This document shows positions 37,732 through 45,544 of a stretch of 64,000 nucleotides of DNA, in pieces. The stretch's first letter is position 1. Each line of letters begins with the position of its first letter. The stretch is from Pelagomonas calceolata. Lineage: Eukaryota; Sar; Pelagophyceae; Pelagomonadales; Pelagomonadaceae. The notes under the pieces were generated by a model. The model was not told where the DNA came from. It ran no database searches and saw nothing but the letters and a program-made list of their open reading frames with translations. The translations under genes and the position numbers were made by a program. The DNA lies in assembly GCA_918797485.1 (NCBI GenBank), contig CAKKNE010000001.1, positions 4,774,001-4,838,000 on the forward strand, in the 5' to 3' direction.

Positions 37732-39105
37732 CTAGGGCTGCGCGCGGTTCGGCGGCGACACGTCGTCATCCACCAAAGGATAACGCGGGAGCGGCGCTCG
37801 ACGACGCGCCGGTATGGCCGCCAGGAAGCCTAGAGCCGCAACCAGCGCACAGCCCGCCGCGACCAAATACGTCCCCCTACCACCCCACGCCTCGAAGGCC
37901 GCGCTCCAGACCAAATGGCCGACGCAGCCCCCGATCGTGAAGTAGGCCATCGTCAGCAGGCTCTGGGACGACGCCGCGAGCTCCGGCGGCGCGAGCGTCG
38001 CCACGAGCTCGACTGCGGCCGACAGCCAGCACGCGAACATGGGACCATGTAGCAACTGGCAGAGCGGCAGGAGGTAGGCGACGTTCCCCGGCGTTACCAG
38101 GGAATGCAATAGCAACCGAAAGGGCAGGATGCACTGCGCGCCCGCCAGCACCTTCCAGTGGCCTAATTTTTTTATCAGTTGTGAGGAGTACCAGAAGAAC
38201 GGGAACGTCGAGGCCGTCGCTATCGTTGTCGCTAGACCATTTGTGGTGCGAGATACTCCCAACTCGTTCTCGAGCTGCATATATAAAATAGAATCGACCA
38301 CCACCACCAACGTGCCAAACACGCAAGCATCACCTAAAGCTAGCCGTAGTGGTGCGCTTCGCTTCAACGCGACGAGGCCATGAGACACGACGGCGGACAG
38401 GTTCCGCGGCGCCTTCTTCTTTACTTGTACAGGGGCCTCTTCGTCACTCTCGGACGAGGGCCACCGCGGTCTTACGCGAAAGAAGAGCAAACATAATAAA
38501 GCAAAACAAACCAGGTAGGTACTCCCGAAGATGCCCGCCTCGAGGCCGACCCTATCAATTAACGCGCCCACGAACAAAGAGCCAAGGCCCCACGACGCCG
38601 ACCCCCAGAAGCGCTGGCGGCCCCAGGCCTCGTTGCCCTGCGTCGCGAGGGTCAGCACCATGGCGTCGGCGACCGGTGAGGCTGCCGAGGATGCGGACCT
38701 AGCAACCCTTAAAGCCGCGACGGCCCACAGGGCCTGGTGCGGTCTCGCGCCCGCTCCCACATGTCTTTGTAGGAAGCCCTCTCGAGTACCTCTCCTCAGA
38801 GCTTCCAGAGTAGCGACAGAAGCCACCACGGACCCCATCAGCACGTCGGCCGGCGCGCCGACGTCCGCCGATCCCGCCCAGAGCGGCTGCGCTATCAACT
38901 TCCCGACGAGGGACAGGGACTTCATGAGGCCCACCTCGCGCGGCGAGAAGCCGCACTTCAGCAACCAAAGACTGCAGAAGCGGTTCCACGACACCATGCT
39001 GCCCGAGTAGCAAAAACTGAGTATTTTCGCGTCGAGCGTCGCGAGCTTGCCCCGCTGTTTCTTCTGCGGCGGCGGCGCGTGGATCTTGGGGTCCTTGAGG
39101 TCCAT
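37732..39105 (-). CDS. MFS_1-like membrane carrier, 457 aa
   Basis: About 12 hydrophobic segments. The signature WGRQRFWGSASWGLGSLFVGALID is typical of the MFS_1-like family related to nucleoside:proton symporters and LacY. A basic N-terminus (PPPQKKQRGKLATLDAK) and a central cytosolic loop (RPRWPSSESDEEAPVQVKKK) split the two six-helix halves. Substrate unknown. The ATG at 39105 is in frame. Confidence 0.85.
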   Translation of the reverse strand: MDLKDPKIHAPPPQKKQRGKLATLDAKILSFCYSGSMVSWNRFCSLWLLKCGFSPREVGLMKSLSLVGKLIAQPLWAGSADVGAPADVLMGSVVASVATLEALRRGTREGFLQRHVGAGARPHQALWAVAALRVARSASSAASPVADAMVLTLATQGNEAWGRQRFWGSASWGLGSLFVGALIDRVGLEAGIFGSTYLVCFALLCLLFFRVRPRWPSSESDEEAPVQVKKKAPRNLSAVVSHGLVALKRSAPLRLALGDACVFGTLVVVVDSILYMQLENELGVSRTTNGLATTIATASTFPFFWYSSQLIKKLGHWKVLAGAQCILPFRLLLHSLVTPGNVAYLLPLCQLLHGPMFACWLSAAVELVATLAPPELAASSQSLLTMAYFTIGGCVGHLVWSAAFEAWGGRGTYLVAAGCALVAALGFLAAIPARRRAPLPRYPLVDDDVSPPNRAQP

Positions 39106-39590
39106 CTTTACGTCAGACGCTGCTTACGGCGGCGTTTCTTGCTCTACGTCGCCGCTGCAAATGTCCGACGTCAAGGCTAGCTTAAAAAATCGGCTTACGT
39201 GCCGTTTCTTTGCCTTGTGCCGCGCTCAGCGCTCGCAGGGGTATTAGAGAACAGCCTCCGCGTGCATGCCTTGCCCGTATTGCAGCAATGCGAGCTATAC
39301 GTTGGGCCAAGGTCAATTATTTTTTGGCCAATAATGCTAGCTAGAGTCTCTAGGTGCCCGACGAATCGGGATTCGTGGCGCTCTCTCAATGCAGGCACGC
39401 ATGATGGCTCGTGCACGAGCCAGGAGCGAGGCTTCGTCTAGTGACACAGTGAGGCACTAGCAGCAGCCTGAGGCACATGCTCGCCTACGCCGTCGCCGTA
39501 GAGCGCTAGCACAAGTGCAGCAGACGCCAGCACCGATTCGCATACTGCAACGCACCACCGCAGCGCTTGCCGTTACTGCCACGCGTGACC
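39106..39590. other. Divergent intergenic region with degenerate GCTAG motifs
   Basis: 485 nt between divergent genes. It has CTAGTGACACAGTGAGGCAC then TAGC at 39438-39463, a weakened GCTAG motif about 130 nt upstream of the ATG at 39591, and GCTAGCTAGAGTCTCTAGG at 39338. No gene recognised. Confidence 0.4.
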
Positions 39591-40679
39591 ATGCTGCCTA
39601 GGCCAGCAGCGCTGCTGCTGCTGCTCACACAATTAACAGCGTTCGCGCCGAAGATTTGTAAGCGACCACCGGTCAAAGTAAGGTCCGAGAGCGACGGGAG
39701 GTTACTCGCCGTGAAAGCGCGGGAAGCGGAGCTCCGCGCGCAGCTCGCGCGGGTCCAACGAGAAAAAGCAGAGGTGCTAGCAAAGCGGAGACTAAAGATT
39801 GGGATTGTGGGCTTCGGACGGTTCGGCCAGTTCCTCTCGACAAAATTCGCGTCCTACGACCACGAGATTTATGGACTCAGTCTCTCGGACCGAGCAAATG
39901 AGGCAACCAAGTGCGGCGCCAAAGGATGTGGAAGACTCGACAGCAGTGACGATGTGGAGGCGTTCTTCGAGCGGAAGCCCGACGTCGTGGTGCTGGCCTG
40001 TTCGATAGTCTCCTTCGAGGAGACGCTACAAAGGTTAAGACCTTCACTGCAAAAGTATCCGGAAACGTTGTTTGTGGATGTCCTCTCGGTCAAGGAGCAC
40101 GCTCGCGAAGCGTTGCTGAAGCACCTCCCCGCGGAAACGGGCGTGCTGTGCACGCACCCGATGTTTGGCCCTGATTCCGCGAAGTCCGGCTGGGAGAATT
40201 TAGCATTTGTCTACGACAAAGTACGAGTACCTGAAGATACTTCGGATGCCTGTGAACGGTTTTTATCACTCTTTGAAAGCGCGGGGTGTCGGATGGTCGA
40301 GATGTCGTGTACGCAGCATGATGTGTATGCCGCGAATTCCCAATTTTTGACGCATCTCGTCGGGCGGATGTTGGGGAGTGTGGGTGACTTGAGAAGCACG
40401 CCCATCGACACGAAGGGTTTCGCGTCCATCCTGCAGGTCGTCGAGACGACGTGTGACGATTCGTTCGACTTGTTCTATGGGCTGTATCGGTACAACCAGC
40501 ACTCGAAATCCACGCTATTATGTCTGCGGAAGGCCATGGCCGACCTCGAGTTGAGGTTGATCTCCTCCGAACTAGATGGTAGTGCGGGCGAGGACGCGCG
40601 CGGGACATTGGATTATCTGGACGTGCGGGAGCGCGTCTGGAACGAGAACGGGGCCGAGTGGAGTGGTAGGTCATCGTAA
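39591..40679 (+). CDS. Plastid arogenate dehydrogenase (tyrosine synthesis)
   Basis: A plastid leader MLPRPAALLLLLTQLTAFAP (AFAP cleavage) is followed by a charged linker and the TyrA Rossmann fold GIVGFGRFGQFLSTKF. Signature runs shared with plant arogenate dehydrogenase: LFVDVLSVKEHAREALLKHL, LCTHPMFGPDSAKSGWENL, FVYDKVRVP, GCRMVEMSCTQHDVYAA, SQFLTHLVGRMLGS, PIDTKGFASILQVVE and FDLFYGLYRYN. It converts arogenate to tyrosine with NADP. The ATG at 39591 was chosen; the frame upstream to 39567 opens with TTG. A GTAAGT donor at 40676 may hide a 3' exon. Confidence 0.92.
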   Translation: MLPRPAALLLLLTQLTAFAPKICKRPPVKVRSESDGRLLAVKAREAELRAQLARVQREKAEVLAKRRLKIGIVGFGRFGQFLSTKFASYDHEIYGLSLSDRANEATKCGAKGCGRLDSSDDVEAFFERKPDVVVLACSIVSFEETLQRLRPSLQKYPETLFVDVLSVKEHAREALLKHLPAETGVLCTHPMFGPDSAKSGWENLAFVYDKVRVPEDTSDACERFLSLFESAGCRMVEMSCTQHDVYAANSQFLTHLVGRMLGSVGDLRSTPIDTKGFASILQVVETTCDDSFDLFYGLYRYNQHSKSTLLCLRKAMADLELRLISSELDGSAGEDARGTLDYLDVRERVWNENGAEWSGRSS

Positions 40680-40752
40680 GTTGAGAGAAAATAGGCTTGT
40701 TCGTCGCGTCGATGGCGTCATTCGTGTCTAGTATGTCTACGACATAGCGCAG
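40676..40752 (+). other. Candidate 3' intron of the arogenate dehydrogenase gene (77 nt)
   Basis: GTAAGTTG at 40676 is a near-ideal donor and ATAGCGCAG ends at 40752. Splicing would replace the stop and add about 30 residues (SAAVKKEREPPRGKPVQRF and more). The interior carries GCGTCGATGGCGT (40706-40718), the complement of a 13-mer found in proven introns. Transcript evidence is needed; the gene also reads well without it. Confidence 0.35.
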
Positions 40753-40933
40753 GCCCTCCGCGGCTGTAAAAAAGGAGCGGGAGCCGCCCCGGGGCAAGCC
40801 TGTGCAGCGTTTTGCTTCAGCGACGCAGCGAAGTCGCGTTCTGCATCGCTAACACGAAACACTGGGCTCCTGAGCTCGGCAGCGCCACCGGGAGCCTGCG
40901 CAGCAGTCACGCCGCCGCCGCGGCGCACGCAAG

Positions 40934-41653
40934 ATGGAAGCCGAAGATGCACGCAACGAGGCCGTGCAGGCCCGACGAGCTCATTTAATAGAACAAACCA
41001 AAATCTGGGACGAGAAAATTGCCAAAAACAAGGAGCCGCGGACGTGGGAGACGTACCTCCCCGCGCACCATCGGGGCAAAGCCTCGAAAGACGCCCTGAA
41101 GCACTTCCGCGCGTTACTGGAAAGACCTCTGCCCGAGGGCGTCCCGCGGCAACTCACACGAACCCAAATCGCGATGATCGACGAGGGCTGGAAGGAGCCG
41201 GATCACGTACCGGAGCCGCCGAAGCGCAAGCGCGCGAAGAAGGAGCCCGTCAAGGAGGGCCCGGCCAAGGGGAGCATCGCGGATTTGGAGCTGCAAGCGT
41301 CGAAGGAGTGGGACGGCGTCGGCGTCTCGCCTCATGGTCGACGCGCATTGGACGCGGCCTGGGCGTTGGACTTTGGACCGAACATGGGCAATCCGTTCCG
41401 AACGCGCCTCACGCGGGACATGTGCTTGCAGCTGGGTGCTGTTGATTATTATTCTATTATCAAGGACGTGTGTGACCTGCCTCTTTGTAGAGAGAGGCTG
41501 AATACCGGTGCTTATGAAAATGATGCAGCATTACGAAGGGACATTAGAAAAATAGCCGAGAACGCTTTGCAATATCACGGGCCCGCGTCACCCTACACGA
41601 CCGCGGCGGACCAATTAGCAGCAGCTTTTGATGCCGCGCTGGCGGGGGCGTAA
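40934..41653 (+). CDS. Bromodomain-like chromatin protein, 239 aa
   Basis: The N-terminal half is helical and charged and ends in a basic patch (PPKRKRAKKEPVKEG) suited to nuclear import. The C-terminal half fits a divergent bromodomain: NPFRTRLTRDMCLQLGAVDYYSIIKDVCDLPLCRERL...YENDAALRRDIRKIAENALQYHGPASPYTTAADQLAAAF, with the Y-x-x-I-I-K and late Asn/Tyr pattern partly altered (NALQYHG in place of the acetyl-lysine NAxxYN). Acetyl-lysine binding is therefore uncertain. The ATG at 40934 is in frame. Confidence 0.65.
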   Translation: MEAEDARNEAVQARRAHLIEQTKIWDEKIAKNKEPRTWETYLPAHHRGKASKDALKHFRALLERPLPEGVPRQLTRTQIAMIDEGWKEPDHVPEPPKRKRAKKEPVKEGPAKGSIADLELQASKEWDGVGVSPHGRRALDAAWALDFGPNMGNPFRTRLTRDMCLQLGAVDYYSIIKDVCDLPLCRERLNTGAYENDAALRRDIRKIAENALQYHGPASPYTTAADQLAAAFDAALAGA

Positions 41654-41827
41654 TATTGTACCTACTACGCAAGTATTGTGGTGTGAGTCGCGGCGATGGC
41701 GTGCTGGTGGAGTCGAACTCTCTCGCGGCCGCGTCGACGGTCGAGGCGACGTGGTCTCACGAAGACGCCATCGACGCGCCGCGCCGCGAGTCGGGTTTAT
41801 ACTAACAAAAAGCTCCTTATATACTTG
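41654..41827. repeat. Convergent spacer containing an imperfect inverted repeat
   Basis: GAGTCGCGGCGATGGCGT at 41685-41702 is partly complementary to ACGCCATCGACGC...CGCCGCGAGTC ending near 41792; the arms flank about 60 nt. Related words occur in introns elsewhere in the window. It may be an introner-like element or a shared 3' structure between two gene ends. No gene was seen. Confidence 0.4.
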
Positions 41828-43102
41828 TCAGGAGAAGTCGTTGTCCATGGACAGGGAGTCGTCTCTATTCAATAGATGCGGCGGCTCGTCGCCGCCGTAG
41901 TCAGAACCGTCGGACGACAGCGTGTCGTACTCTAGAGGGGGTTCTTTGGAGTCGTCCGACCTCCCGCGCTTGTCGATGTGCGGCAGCGCGCGGTTCATCG
42001 GCGTGAGGTCCAATGCCGCGGAGTCGCGCCGTCGTTTCCGCTTCTCTTGGAAAAGTTTGAGCTGCGGCGCGTATCGAGGTGACGATAATCGATTCCGCTC
42101 CTCGCGCTTGAACCATGAATGCGATAAAGCTTCCTGGGCCGTGCAGCGATCGCCCGGGAACGGCCGGAGCATCCTTAGGATCAAGTCGACGGCGTCCGAC
42201 GAGACATGTCCTAGATCTCTCCCGACATCGAGGTCGGGCGCGGAGCCGAACTGCGGCGGCCGCTCCCAGGGCGGGGCTCCCGTCAATAAGATGAACAGCA
42301 CCACACCTGAACTCCAAACATCAACAGCAGGGCCGTACTTTTCTCTCCCGCAGACCTCGGGAGCCATGTAATACGGTGAACCGCACAGCGTATGCGTCTC
42401 GGCTCGTCGAAACCGCTGCGCCGTCTCATCTATGCTATCAGGACTGACAATTTCCTCTTCGCTAAATTCATCCATATCAGATAAAGTCTTCACCAACCCA
42501 AAATCTGAGAGTTTGAGCTCCCACCCTTCGCTGGACGTTAGTAGTAAGTTCTCTGGCTTGACATCACGGTGCAAGACGCCCCGTCGGTGGCAGTCGGCCA
42601 ACGCACTGAGTAATTGCCGCATCACGGTAGCAGCTTCCGCTTCACTGAATGAACCTTTGGCCACGATGCGATCGAACAATTCCCCGCCCTCGCAGCGCTC
42701 CATGACCACAAACAGCTCTGAAGGCGTTTCGAAGACCTCGCGCATCTCCACGATATGTCGATGTCGTATCTGCGACAAAACGCGGACCTCGTCCCGCAGT
42801 CGTCTAGTAGCGCGCGCCGTCCGGCAGCACTTGGGCTTGTAGATGCGCTTCACTGCTCGTTTTTCTCCACTGCTCTTATGCGTCGCGGCGAAGACTTGCG
42901 ACGACGCGCCCCTCCCTATAACCCTCTGGATATCGTACTGCTCACACAGCTGATCGGGCCAGGCCGGGCTCTGGGGCGTGCTCGCTCCGGCCGACGCTCC
43001 CAGGTCCGAGAAGCGGGCGTTCGGCAGGCCTAGAGTTAAACGGCGCGCGGGGCTGTCCTCGTCCTCCGTCGTGGGGCTCATTGCCGTTTCTATCCGCGCC
43101 AT
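41828..43102 (-). CDS. CAMK-type Ser/Thr protein kinase, 424 aa
   Basis: A full kinase domain: GRGASSQVFAATHK (Gly loop), AVKRIYK (catalytic Lys), VLHRDVKPENLLL, SDFGLVK, then GSPYYMAPEVCGREKYGPAVDVWSSGV. The order and the lengthened activation segment (DMDEFSEEEIVSPDSIDETAQ) suit a CAMK/CDPK-like enzyme, but no EF-hands follow; the basic C-terminal tail (KRKRRRDSAALDL) may be regulatory. The ATG at 43102 is in frame, with GGGGCTGCCCC 11 nt upstream. Confidence 0.93.
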   Translation of the reverse strand: MARIETAMSPTTEDEDSPARRLTLGLPNARFSDLGASAGASTPQSPAWPDQLCEQYDIQRVIGRGASSQVFAATHKSSGEKRAVKRIYKPKCCRTARATRRLRDEVRVLSQIRHRHIVEMREVFETPSELFVVMERCEGGELFDRIVAKGSFSEAEAATVMRQLLSALADCHRRGVLHRDVKPENLLLTSSEGWELKLSDFGLVKTLSDMDEFSEEEIVSPDSIDETAQRFRRAETHTLCGSPYYMAPEVCGREKYGPAVDVWSSGVVLFILLTGAPPWERPPQFGSAPDLDVGRDLGHVSSDAVDLILRMLRPFPGDRCTAQEALSHSWFKREERNRLSSPRYAPQLKLFQEKRKRRRDSAALDLTPMNRALPHIDKRGRSDDSKEPPLEYDTLSSDGSDYGGDEPPHLLNRDDSLSMDNDFS

Positions 43103-43697
43103 TTTCTATGCGGGGGCTGCCCCAGCGGCGGTGCCGACGGCGCTCCGTGAGCGGGCGGTTTTGCCCCATTTCCCCGAACGTTTGCGGCAGGCGGCCGCGG
43201 TACTTTTCGAGCCGCTCCGGGGGGCGAACGAGGACGTGACGGACGGCCAAGACCACCTTTTATGTGCCACAACCAAAACCCGACCAATAAGGATTTTGGA
43301 GCAACTCGACTTATTTCACCGTTTTCACCTGCGTTCGCAATCTTCGCTGGTTCTAAGCAACAGTTCTCGTATCTGGGTCCATACGGCACGGTCGCTGTTG
43401 CTTTTTTTAGCTCGAACGGCGCTCCTGAGGGCCCATACGAGCTCGGTCCGGCACACGGGATTTCGCTGCATCGGCGGCGCCGTTGCACGACGGCTAAGCG
43501 CGCGTGGCACGGAAGCAGTCGACCGGCGCCACGGGCAGCGGCACGGCTGTCGTCGTGGGCCGCACGGCTTCGGACACAGCGCGCGCTGCTCGTCGGCGGG
43601 CGGCGACGGCCGAACACAAACGACGACGAGCGGACGACGCGCGCGCCGCCGCCGAGCGCCGTTCCGACCGCCGCGCGTCCGCGCAGGTAGCACCAAG
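43103..43697. other. Divergent region upstream of the light-harvesting gene
   Basis: 595 nt with GGGGCTGCCCC at 43113-43123 (a palindrome bar the centre) next to the kinase start. The rest is GC-rich with no recognised gene. The open frame that runs through it into the light-harvesting protein is read-through, as the first ATG with a presequence is at 43698. Confidence 0.45.
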
Positions 43698-44564
43698 ATG
43701 CAGCGTGTCGTCATCGCGCTCGCGCTCAGCGGGGCCAGCGCCTTCGTGGCGCCGGTGCCCAAGGCCGTGCAGCAGGTCCGCATGTCGGACGACGCCGAGG
43801 CCGAGGCGCCCGCCGAGGAGGCCGCGCCGGCGCCGGCGCCGGCCAAGGCCGCGGCGCCGACGCCGACGGGCGCCTTCACGCGCCAGGACCTGTACAACTA
43901 CGCGGACACGATGCCCGGCCCGGGCACGGGCGCGTGGGACCCCTTCGGGCTCGCGGACCAGTCGTGGGCCTTCGGCGAGTCGACGCCCTTCTCGAACGAG
44001 GCGACGATCGGCTTCCTGCGCCACGCCGAGATCAAGCACGGCCGCGTCGCCATGGCGGCCTTCCTCGGCTTCATCGCGCAGTCGACGGCGCTCGTGAGCG
44101 GCGAGCACACGTTCGCGCCGTACCGCGGCTACGTCGCGGGCTGCACGCCCCAGGAGCAGTGGGACAACATCCCCGTCGTGGGCAAGCTCCAGATCCTCAT
44201 CGCCATCGGCATGCTCGAGAGCTACGGCGAGGGCGCGGCGGCGGGCCCCGAGTACACGCACTACATGCGCGGCGGCCAGCCGGGCTTCTACCCCGACATC
44301 AAGGGCAAGAACAACGGCCAGATCCAGATCAACCTCTACGACCCCTTCGGCTTCGGCTTCCGCGACAAGCCGGCCGACAAGCGCGCGCGCGGCCTGCGCT
44401 CCGAGATCCTGAACGGCCGCGCGGCCATGTTCGGCATCATGGGCTTCCTCGCGGAGTCCAAGGTGCCGGGCTCGGTCCCGATCTTGTCCAAGATCCCGGG
44501 CTTCCCGCACTACGATGGGGAAGTGATGGCGCCCTTCGCGCCGGAGATCCACCTCAACTTCTAA
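43698..44564 (+). CDS. Fucoxanthin-chlorophyll a/c type light-harvesting protein, 288 aa
   Basis: A bipartite plastid presequence MQRVVIALALSGASAFVAPV with the ASAFVAP motif precedes an Ala/Glu/Pro-rich linker. Helix 1 has FLRHAEIKHGRVAMAAFLGF (chlorophyll-binding E and H plus the R-x-A-M core), helix 2 the shorter LQILIAIGMLESYGEG, and helix 3 RGLRSEILNGRAAMFGIMGF. This is the three-helix LHC fold of the thylakoid antenna. Codon use is strongly C/G-ending, as expected for high expression. Converges on a small unrecognised gene. Confidence 0.95.
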   Translation: MQRVVIALALSGASAFVAPVPKAVQQVRMSDDAEAEAPAEEAAPAPAPAKAAAPTPTGAFTRQDLYNYADTMPGPGTGAWDPFGLADQSWAFGESTPFSNEATIGFLRHAEIKHGRVAMAAFLGFIAQSTALVSGEHTFAPYRGYVAGCTPQEQWDNIPVVGKLQILIAIGMLESYGEGAAAGPEYTHYMRGGQPGFYPDIKGKNNGQIQINLYDPFGFGFRDKPADKRARGLRSEILNGRAAMFGIMGFLAESKVPGSVPILSKIPGFPHYDGEVMAPFAPEIHLNF

Positions 44565-44734
44565 ATTGCCGACGAAAACCGGGCGGTGCTGTACGAAGGC
44601 ACGCCCTGTCAAAAAACCCGGAGGCGCGGCGGCGCCGGACTTGTAGTAGGGACGTAACGCGTCTTTAGTTTCTATTCTTCAATATCACAGGTGCTTAGGC
44701 CGTGTCGTCACAGCTAAGCTGGGCGCCGGGCTCG

Positions 44735-45124
44735 TCAGAGCGGGCGGCCGATGTACTCCTCGAAGGAGCCCTCCGAATCCACCACCGTCACGGTTGGGGA
44801 CGCGGTCTTCGGCTTGGGCTTCTTCTGGATGATGCGGTCCATGAGCTCCTGGTACTTCGGGGGCACGTCGCACTCTTCCTCGGGGTTGGCGCTGTCGCGG
44901 ACGCAGTTCTCGACGTTCACGCGCGACATGAGCGCGGCCTCTTCCATGCAGTACGCGCCATCTGCGTCGAACACCACGGTGCAATCCTCGCTCGTGTAGT
45001 CGTACGAAGGGCGGTCCGACGAGAGGCTGGACGAGAGGCGGGTCACTCGGCTCAGACGCGAGCTCGGCGAGAGATTCTGGCACTTCGTCTGCGCGAGTAG
45101 CGCGAAGCGTAGACCGAACTTCAT
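44735..45124 (-). CDS. Small Cys-containing protein, 129 aa, unrecognised
   Basis: ATG at 45124, MKFGLRFALLAQTKCQNLS. A basic-Ser leader is followed by YTSEDCTVVFDADGAYCMEE, VNVENCVRDSANPEEECDVP and a basic/acidic tail ending EEYIGRPL. The spaced Cys and the leader suggest an organelle-targeted protein, but the leader has no clear cleavage motif. No known family. Confidence 0.5.
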   Translation of the reverse strand: MKFGLRFALLAQTKCQNLSPSSRLSRVTRLSSSLSSDRPSYDYTSEDCTVVFDADGAYCMEEAALMSRVNVENCVRDSANPEEECDVPPKYQELMDRIIQKKPKPKTASPTVTVVDSEGSFEEYIGRPL

Positions 45125-45544
45125 GGCTCCACAAGTCCTGTGATATGGCTGGTTTGGCTGCGCGCAGGCTTGGTCGCGTGCACGCCTTGTGACAATCCTG
45201 TGTCAAGCTGTTCGGCTGCAAAACTCGTCTACTGAGCCGATCGGGCGCGCGTTTTCAACTTCAACGACCTATCCAGACCTCGCAGGGACTAACCCGCGTC
45301 CTCAACTGTCGACAGGCCCGCTACGCGCTGCGTATAGGACGCTGCTGGCCCAGAGCTGAGAACAAATGGATCTGAGGCCTCCGACGCGGGGACCCCTCTA
45401 CATACCGGGCAGTGCTCGGATGAGACTCATCTAAGCCCCCTCTGACCCCCTGGACCGAGGGGCTGCCCGGGGGGCGTGGGGGCGGTCGGCGCGCCGGCCG
45501 AGCCGAACCAAGAAATCAGCACGCCATCGCCGCAAAAGAAGACT
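45125..45544. other. Intergenic spacer between tandem minus-strand genes
   Basis: 420 nt. GGGGCTGCCC at 45459-45468 is 335 nt upstream of the small gene's ATG and 80 nt beyond the CFAP65 stop. No gene recognised. Confidence 0.35.

Noticed and set aside
42978-43697. Extension of the light-harvesting protein by 240 residues
   Set aside because: The added sequence is not LHC-like and would bury the plastid presequence; the ATG at 43698 places ASAFVAP correctly.
43494-44612. 372-aa minus-strand open frame across the light-harvesting gene
   Set aside because: It is antisense to a highly biased C/G-ending coding sequence, Arg/Ala/Val-rich, with no motif.
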